A stretch of DNA of 64,000 bases. It comes from Pontibacter amylolyticus. Lineage in GTDB: Bacteria > Bacteroidota > Bacteroidia > Cytophagales > Hymenobacteraceae. The position numbers and the translations under genes are program-made. The stretch spans positions 266,373 to 330,372 of the forward strand of contig NZ_BMFP01000002.1 of the NCBI RefSeq assembly GCF_014638845.1, read 5' to 3'. This document shows, piece after piece, positions 58,843-64,000 of this stretch (its first letter is position 1; every line of letters begins with the position of its first letter). The notes under the pieces were generated by a model, which was not told where the DNA came from, did not search any database, and was given only the letters and a program-made list of their open reading frames with translations.

Positions 58843-61356
58843 CTAAAAGTCGAAGTACTCGCCTTCCTGCAGCTCCACTTTCTTTTCCTGTTTCACAGGT
58901 TTTTTGCCGCGTAGCAGCTCTTTCAGCTCCTGCCCTTCCTGCTTCAGGTCGGTCTTGATTTTCTCACGCACACGCTCGTTGTCGTACGCCAGCTTAAAGT
59001 CGCTCTCCTTGCCGCGCAGGGTCAGGAAAAGCGAGCTGTTCCCTGCATCTGTATCCTCAGCCACCACCCCATAAACGCTGTCGCGGTCACGCCGGCCACC
59101 TTTGCTAAGCGGCAGCTTGATGCGGTAATCCATGTCCTGGTCGAAGGTATGGGTACCGGAGATAGACACCGAAGGTATAGCCGACAGGTTGGAGCGGATG
59201 TCCATCTCCGGAATGAAGATGGTGCGCTGCTGTATCCAGAAGTTATTGCTGAGCTCTGCAAACTTCATGTTCGCCAGTTCTGACCGCTTCACGAAAGCCG
59301 ACATTTTCTGCATCGGGGCAAAGCTGATCAGCTGACCGTCGCGCACCGTGGCGGCAATCTCCGCCTGCATGAGGTCCGTTTTGGTATTGAGCTGGCTATC
59401 GAAGTAAACGTCCGATACAATGTTGGCGGTCAGTCTGCCCCGCAGCTGCTTATCCGAAATAAAGCTCTGCCCGAAGTTCTCAAAAACATAGAACAGGCTG
59501 TCGACGCTCATGTTGCTCAGCTTGGTGGCCGTGCTCACCTTGATGTGGTCGCGGTTGCGTGCATCCAGATTTCCGCGCACGGCGAAGTCCCCCCCAATGG
59601 CGTTAAACGAGATGTTAGGCGTTGACACGATCTGGTTGCGCAGCTTCACCTCGCCTTTGATGTGCTCCGCCCGGAAGCGTCTGAACTTAGCCTGCCGGAT
59701 AGTGGCGCCCAGGTCGAAGGCAATATCGGGGGAGATGTTGAACTTATAGGCAGCACTGCCGGTCTGTCTGGCGTCAGCCGGTGTATTCAGCTCTTCGCTT
59801 AGCAACTGATCAAAATTAAGGTATTGGCTACTGAAGTCAGCCTCTACGAGCAGACGCTGCTTGTCGAGCAGCAGCCAGGCCATCACGTTGCGAAACATCC
59901 CGTTCAGTACAAAGTCTGAGTCGCCCAGCTGGCCCTTGAAATCCGACACGGCTACGTCATTCTTCTTGAAAATGAAGTTTCCATTCAGACTCTTCAGTGG
60001 CATCGGCATTTCCTTGAGGTTCAGCATCACGTTGTGCAGCGTGATATCGCCGCTTGTATTGAGCGTGCTGTTGCCCGGCCTGGCCTTGAACTCTTTGAGG
60101 TTACCTGCAAAGGCGATGTGCACATCCGCCAGGCCGCTGCCGCTTTTCACTTCCTCGAGCTGCAGCAGGTTAACCACATAGCCCACATCCAGCATGCCTT
60201 TGGCACTAAAGGCCAGGTAGGGATTCTCGAAATTACGGTAAGTCAGACTCCCCTCAAAAGGACGCTTGTTCAGCACGCCTTTCAGGTTCTTCACTTCCAG
60301 TAGCGACGTTGCAGCGCTCTTGCTGCTGCCATTTGTAAAGTACCCGTCCAGGTGCAGGCCTTCGATCTTCTGTTTGGTGTCAGGGTGAAAGAAGGAAGCG
60401 TTTCGGGCGCCAAACTCAAAGGCCACCTCGGGGTTTTGCTTGCCGGATACCTTGCCTTTTACGGTTCCTTCAAAGAAGACGTCCCCCTCGCTGCGGTACT
60501 GGCTGTACTCACGCGTAATATGCTGGGGCAGCAACGAGAGCAGCGACTGTATGTTGGTGTCCTTGCCCTGCAACTGTAAATTCAGCTCTGTCGTGCCGCC
60601 ATAAGCGATCTTTCCGCCTACTTCATAGGCAGCGCCTTCTACCTGCACAACAGAGGGTCGCAAGGCAATGGTGCGCGCTGTGCGGTCTATTGTCAGGGCG
60701 GTATGCAGCGCGACAGACTTCCCCTTAAAGAACTCACTCTCCACTATCCGGATGGTGCTGATCGTGGCGTTCCCCTTCGTTTCGAGGGCTATCTTATCGT
60801 TGGTGATCGCCATGGCGGCAACCAGTTGCTGCGCGTCGGCTTCGATGTAGTGGTTCAGTTGCAGGTCGGTGTAGCGCAGCGCGACCTGGCTAAGGTTGAT
60901 CTTCTCCAGATGGAAGGCGAAATCACCGGACGAGTTGGTGGAATCAGTCGCAAGGATATGGTAGTTGACCTGTCCGTTTTTCAGTACGCGCACGTGTATG
61001 GAGCCGTTCTCCAGGTATAGCTGCTTCACATCGTACTTACCGCGGATGATATCGAACACGCTGAACGTAAAATACAGCTTCTCGGCCCGGGCCAGCGACG
61101 AGTCACTGTCCGCTATACCTTCGTGCACGTTTACCTGCTTGAGCGCCACGGCCACCTGCGGAAACTTATCGAAGAGGGATAGCGAAATTTTGCCGACGTC
61201 GACCTTGGTTGTGATGTGCTTGTTGGCTTCGGCCACAAAGAGCCCGATTATTTTATCTTGGTACGCATACACCAGCCCTGCCGAAATGCCTGTGATCGCC
61301 ACCGCTGCCAGGGCGACATAAAATAGCACTTTTTTCACAACACGTTTTCGTCCCAA
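58843..61356 (-). CDS. AsmA-like outer-membrane biogenesis protein
   Basis: 837 residues. One membrane helix near the N-terminus (VLFYVALAAVAITGISAGLVYAY) anchors a long periplasmic beta-rich domain. Recurring phrases such as GNATISTIRIVESEFFKG, FLLNGMFRNV-like stretches and the C-terminal AsmA_2 segment (TKLSNMSVDSLFYVFENFG, LRGRLTANIVSDVYFD) mark it as an AsmA/TamB-type bridge. Such proteins move phospholipids to the outer membrane. The start is TTG at 61354-61356, or a GTG five codons later. It ends in a Lys-rich tail. It stands alone. Confidence 0.85.
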   Translation of the reverse strand: MGRKRVVKKVLFYVALAAVAITGISAGLVYAYQDKIIGLFVAEANKHITTKVDVGKISLSLFDKFPQVAVALKQVNVHEGIADSDSSLARAEKLYFTFSVFDIIRGKYDVKQLYLENGSIHVRVLKNGQVNYHILATDSTNSSGDFAFHLEKINLSQVALRYTDLQLNHYIEADAQQLVAAMAITNDKIALETKGNATISTIRIVESEFFKGKSVALHTALTIDRTARTIALRPSVVQVEGAAYEVGGKIAYGGTTELNLQLQGKDTNIQSLLSLLPQHITREYSQYRSEGDVFFEGTVKGKVSGKQNPEVAFEFGARNASFFHPDTKQKIEGLHLDGYFTNGSSKSAATSLLEVKNLKGVLNKRPFEGSLTYRNFENPYLAFSAKGMLDVGYVVNLLQLEEVKSGSGLADVHIAFAGNLKEFKARPGNSTLNTSGDITLHNVMLNLKEMPMPLKSLNGNFIFKKNDVAVSDFKGQLGDSDFVLNGMFRNVMAWLLLDKQRLLVEADFSSQYLNFDQLLSEELNTPADARQTGSAAYKFNISPDIAFDLGATIRQAKFRRFRAEHIKGEVKLRNQIVSTPNISFNAIGGDFAVRGNLDARNRDHIKVSTATKLSNMSVDSLFYVFENFGQSFISDKQLRGRLTANIVSDVYFDSQLNTKTDLMQAEIAATVRDGQLISFAPMQKMSAFVKRSELANMKFAELSNNFWIQQRTIFIPEMDIRSNLSAIPSVSISGTHTFDQDMDYRIKLPLSKGGRRDRDSVYGVVAEDTDAGNSSLFLTLRGKESDFKLAYDNERVREKIKTDLKQEGQELKELLRGKKPVKQEKKVELQEGEYFDF

Positions 61357-61470
61357 GAGAAAGTTCAGATTTTAAGCATCTTACAAAAGCTAAAGGTACT
61401 GCAGTATTCACACGTGCACAATAGAGGATGCGGCTCGAAAAAAAATTTTAAGATTTTTTTATCAGATGTT

Positions 61471-61500
61471 TTGCAGTTCCAAAAAAACACCCCATATTTG
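61471..61500 (+). promoter_or_regulatory. Candidate promoter of tRNA-Val
   Basis: TTG at 61471-61473 and CATATTTG at 61493-61500, one change from TAnnTTTG, with a 19-nt spacer. Start of transcription would be about 35 nt before the mature tRNA. Confidence 0.45.
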
Positions 61501-61541
61501 CATCATCAAACGGGGACAACAGGTCAACGAAACGATAAAAC

Positions 61542-61616
61542 GGGGTGTTAGCTCAGCTGGTTCAGAGCACCTGCCTTACAAGCAGGGGGTCACTGGTTCG
61601 AATCCAGTACGCCCCA
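61542..61616 (+). tRNA. tRNA-Val (anticodon TAC)
   Basis: 75 nt that fold as a cloverleaf. The acceptor GGGGTGT pairs with ACGCCCC with one G-U. The D-arm is GCTCAGCTGGTTCAGAGC, the anticodon loop CTTACAA (anticodon TAC), and the T-arm CTGGTTCGAATCCAG. The discriminator base is A, and CCA is not encoded. A tRNA of this kind reads GTA and GTG codons. Confidence 0.97.
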
Positions 61617-61617
61617 C

Positions 61618-61648
61618 AAAAGGACAACTTCAAAGTTGTCCTTTTTTT
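61618..61648 (+). terminator. Intrinsic terminator of tRNA-Val
   Basis: A perfect 13-bp stem (61618-61630 with 61633-61645) and a run of seven T, directly after the tRNA. Confidence 0.85.
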
Positions 61649-61840
61649 ATGTCCATACTTTTCTGAAGCGCTATAGCTTCAATAAGCAAAGCCCGCCCCA
61701 GCTTCTTGTATAACGGTCTGATTTCGAATATAATATACCTATGCTAAGAAGGTCTTAAAATTCGCCTCCCCATATTAGATCAAGTTATCCAAAGGAGTAT
61801 AAGGTATGAGAAGCCTAGACATGACTGTAGTCATGTGAAG

Positions 61841-62311
61841 TTATATTCCCCAACTGACCACTTTTTCATACTCGAAGCTTTCTTTCTGGCAGTCATGCTT
61901 AAAGTAAATTTGCACCCCATTACCAAGAGACAGATTCAGGTTCCCGTTCCACTTCCTCACCCCGCTATAGGGTATGAAGCTGACTACTATTCTCCCCCTT
62001 TCAACTTTCATTGGGAACAACTTTGTATGAATCAGGCTGTTATTATTAGACCTGTATACCTGCTTTATGTTTTCCCGTGTCAGAGCTACTATCTGGTATC
62101 CGTTCAAGCTATTTGGTAAGCCATCCAGGGAGCCAGGAAGCTCTAGATAGATTGTATTGCCTTCATGATTCCTGTTGCCAGCATACAAAGAGTCTATCTG
62201 AAGCGTGTACTGGTTCAGGGCTTCCAAATAGATTTCCTTGCTCTCATCCAATTGAGCATGTGCTACCAAGGTTGATGTAAGAGAGAGGTGTATAAGGAGA
62301 AGACTCTTCAT
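61841..62311 (-). CDS. Uncharacterised exported protein
   Basis: 156 residues with a signal peptide (LLIHLSLTSTLVAHA). The remainder (IYLEALNQYTLQIDSLYAG, SGVRKWNGNLNLSLGNGVQIYFKHDC) shows mixed helix and strand and a single late Cys; I recognise no domain. The gene is AT-rich compared with its neighbours, has one TATACCT copy, and lies 138 bp downstream of coaE on the same strand after that gene's terminator. Confidence 0.6.
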   Translation of the reverse strand: MKSLLLIHLSLTSTLVAHAQLDESKEIYLEALNQYTLQIDSLYAGNRNHEGNTIYLELPGSLDGLPNSLNGYQIVALTRENIKQVYRSNNNSLIHTKLFPMKVERGRIVVSFIPYSGVRKWNGNLNLSLGNGVQIYFKHDCQKESFEYEKVVSWGI

Positions 62312-62389
62312 GCTTTGCGATTATCTACAAGGGTTTCAGGAAAACAGAATATTAGAAAGAACGCTTCTGTATTCCTTGGGCATTCTTTC

Positions 62390-62466
62390 AGGTATAAGCA
62401 TAAAAATAGGCATGCTATACCTGCAGGGCGCAGGTATACATAAAAAACCCTACTCAGCTATACCTG
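62390..62466. repeat. Cluster of four oligomer copies forming coaE's 3' hairpin
   Basis: Copies at 62390, 62415, 62431 and 62458 lie in 77 bp at the end of coaE. The pair 62415/62431 makes a stem of at least 8 bp with a 7-nt loop, followed on the minus strand by a T-rich run, which fits a terminator of coaE. The last copy lies within the coaE coding end. Confidence 0.65.
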
Positions 62467-63055
62467 ACTTGGAAAGGAATTGCTCGTGCAGGGCCAGCAC
62501 CTGGGGTATGATAAGCTGTTGGTCGTCGTTGTAGACAATGTGCTGCGCCCGGGCTATTTTCTCCTCTTCGCTCAGCTGCTTGCTGATGATCGCTTTTATA
62601 TCGGGCTCTGTGCGGTGCGGGTCGCGTTTGAGCAGGCGCTTGAGGCGCACATCCAGCGGGGCGGTCACGACAATGATCTCGTCCATCTGCCGCCATGACT
62701 CCGACTCAAACATCAGAGCGGCTTCCTTGATCAGATAAGGGGCGTTGGCATTCGCCGTAGCCCAGCGCTCAAAATCAAGACCTACGTGCGGATGCACCAG
62801 GGCATTTAGCCTTTCGAGTCGTTCCTGGTTGTTGAAGACTACTGATGCCAGATAGGCACGGTCCAGATGTCCTTCTGAGGTATAGGTTTCCTGCCCGAAG
62901 GCTGCCTGCAGCTCCTGCTTCAGTGCAAGGTCGTATTGCATCACCCATTTGGCGCGGGTGTCGGCATCATACACAGGTATACCCAGCACTTGAAACACGC
63001 GGCACACAATGGTTTTGCCTACGCCTATTCCACCGGTTATACCTATCCTGAGCAT
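62450..63055 (-). CDS. coaE: Dephospho-CoA kinase
   Basis: 201 residues with a P-loop GITGGIGVGKT at 5-15. The CoA-binding segment VYDADTRAKWVMQYD and the phrase HLDRAYLASVVFNNQERLERLNALVHPHV follow the family pattern. LLKRDPHRTEP is the lid. It catalyses the last step of CoA synthesis. It starts 5 nt after the stop of the upstream YbbR-like gene, so the two form an operon. The C-terminus (QFLSKSGIAE) is encoded across a copy of the dispersed oligomer. Confidence 0.95.
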   Translation of the reverse strand: MLRIGITGGIGVGKTIVCRVFQVLGIPVYDADTRAKWVMQYDLALKQELQAAFGQETYTSEGHLDRAYLASVVFNNQERLERLNALVHPHVGLDFERWATANANAPYLIKEAALMFESESWRQMDEIIVVTAPLDVRLKRLLKRDPHRTEPDIKAIISKQLSEEEKIARAQHIVYNDDQQLIIPQVLALHEQFLSKSGIAE

Positions 63056-63060
63056 CCTCT

Positions 63061-64000
63061 TTATTTTTTTAAGACGGCTTTGATGCGCTCAGGCCAAAGC
63101 GTGATGTTGCGGGCGCCGGCAGGCTTCTGCACAAGTTCGGGTGCCACAGTGGAGTCGAGGCGGCTATACCTGGAGAAGTCCACGATGGCCTTGAATGCCT
63201 CGGAGTTGATGACGGCCGCTGAATCCTCGAGTGCGAGGTAGCGTATCAAGACCACTTGCGGACGCAGGGTTACCTCGGTATTCAAGGGCACATTCACCAT
63301 CTCCGGCACAACCTGGTGCTCGCGCTGCTGCAGTGGCCTTATCCTTGCCGAAACAGTGGCTTCTGTTATATCCGCCTTCACAAGCGACTTGTTATCATAC
63401 TCGATAGGCACTACGATCTTAGCCGACTCGGTCAGGTTGGTGATCGGCAGGCGCAAAATAAAAGGGCTGGGCAAACTATCGACCATGGAGGATGGCCCGC
63501 GGAAGGTAATGGAATCTGGGTCGATGCGGACAGGGCGCAGCAAGGCGTGGCGTTCGCCTGTCACTTTCTGAGCAGGATCGAGCTGCAGTGGAATGCGGCG
63601 CGTCACATTCTCATTGAAGTTAAAGAAGAGGGTATCGGTTACAACAAAGTTAAGCTGCAGACCGTCCATGGCATTCACCAGAGCAGGTCTTAGGGCTGAG
63701 CCAAGCAGGTAGTTGTTGCGGGGAAGGCTACGGATGTAGACCTCTGCGGGCTGTACTTCTACTCTAAGCGCTTTGCGGAGGAGTTTCCACCCCCGGCCGG
63801 TAACATTTACCGCTACCTCTTCAGGCAGCGGACTGATTGGAACCAGGCGCTGTTCGTTGTACACAAAGCGCACCGGGTAGGTGGTCTGTGTAGAGTAGCT
63901 TTTATTGAGGGCATTGAGCAGCCAGAAAGTAGAGGCCGCCACAAAACAGAGCACTACAATTCGCCAGTAGTGCTCTGTTTGGGGCTTAAATGGCCTTACA
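63061..64000 (-). CDS. YbbR-like domain protein, 5' end outside the window
   Basis: At least 313 residues are visible. The frame is open to the window edge and upstream of the GTG at 63954 it reads VRPFKPQTEHYWRIVV, so the true start lies outside. One membrane segment (about WRIVVLCFVAASTFWLLNAL) precedes beta-rich YbbR/CdaR repeats (VRFVYNEQRLVPISPLPEEVAVNVTGRG). In Firmicutes such proteins control the diadenylate cyclase CdaA; here the partner would lie beyond the window. It is followed at 5 nt by coaE. Confidence 0.8.
   Translation of the reverse strand, partial: VRPFKPQTEHYWRIVVLCFVAASTFWLLNALNKSYSTQTTYPVRFVYNEQRLVPISPLPEEVAVNVTGRGWKLLRKALRVEVQPAEVYIRSLPRNNYLLGSALRPALVNAMDGLQLNFVVTDTLFFNFNENVTRRIPLQLDPAQKVTGERHALLRPVRIDPDSITFRGPSSMVDSLPSPFILRLPITNLTESAKIVVPIEYDNKSLVKADITEATVSARIRPLQQREHQVVPEMVNVPLNTEVTLRPQVVLIRYLALEDSAAVINSEAFKAIVDFSRYSRLDSTVAPELVQKPAGARNITLWPERIKAVLKK

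Noticed and set aside
61542..61616. Integration site with attachment repeats at tRNA-Val
   Set aside because: No integrase and no repeat of the tRNA 3' end is seen in the window.

Overview
The window looks like a chromosome segment of a Bacteroidota bacterium, most likely Hymenobacteraceae (Pontibacter or a close relative). This rests on gene content: OmpP1/FadL porin, S9 DPP-IV peptidase, archaeal-type ProS, catabolic kynurenine genes, FemAB-like GNAT and many short lipoproteins. It also rests on signals: -7 boxes of the form TAnnTTTG, no obvious Shine-Dalgarno sites, and several TTG starts. I see no transposase, prophage, CRISPR array or rRNA. One tRNA gene (Val, anticodon TAC) is present. 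The taxon is inference from content; no marker gene was compared.

Layout. 1-3.2 kb: end of an unknown gene, a DUF4168 protein, and an AT-rich pair of exported proteins. 3.2-13.5 kb: kynurenine monooxygenase, AlkB and a CPA1 antiporter in one minus-strand run, then an alanine:Na+ symporter, an SRPBCC protein, two MscS channels and a CPA2 antiporter, an ion and osmotic block. 13.9-20.3 kb: kynureninase, ACMS decarboxylase and 3-hydroxyanthranilate dioxygenase (minus), then an SDR and an aldehyde dehydrogenase (plus). With the monooxygenase these take kynurenine to 2-aminomuconate. 20.3-31 kb: small alarmone synthetase, SnoaL-like protein, DPP-IV, a repeat-rich lipoprotein with a FadL porin, ProS, and an NfeD/flotillin pair. 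31-42.9 kb: lipoprotein, 2OG oxygenase, chromate transporter, rfbA-rfbC-rfbB-galE sugar-nucleotide genes, prmC, ribD, free-methionine sulfoxide reductase and a phosphoesterase. 43-56.8 kb: psd, glutamate dehydrogenase, cdsA, CPBP protease, dusB, EamA transporter, NhaC antiporter, GNAT, histidine kinase, hemA and an ArsR regulator. 57-64 kb: a second amino-acid dehydrogenase, AsmA-like protein, tRNA-Val, coaE and a YbbR-like protein cut by the window end.

The strongest unexplained signal is a short oligomer, AGGTATA/TATACCT (often CAGGTATAG/CTATACCTG). I count roughly 125 copies by eye, against about 8 expected in 64 kb of random sequence. It occurs in both orientations and in all reading frames. 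Between genes it often occurs as inverted pairs, twice forming terminator stems. It is absent from several multi-kilobase stretches and nearly absent from the GC-rich rfb genes. The pattern resembles dispersed signals such as DNA uptake sequences or HIP1, but I know of no named motif of this kind in this group.

Other non-coding structure: a roughly 250-bp nested inverted-repeat element with compensatory stem changes between the SDR and the aldehyde dehydrogenase, and purine-rich heptamer tracts after stop codons that pair with pyrimidine-rich tracts before the next start. A hairpin covers the start codon of the alarmone synthetase. The EamA transporter has no canonical start codon.
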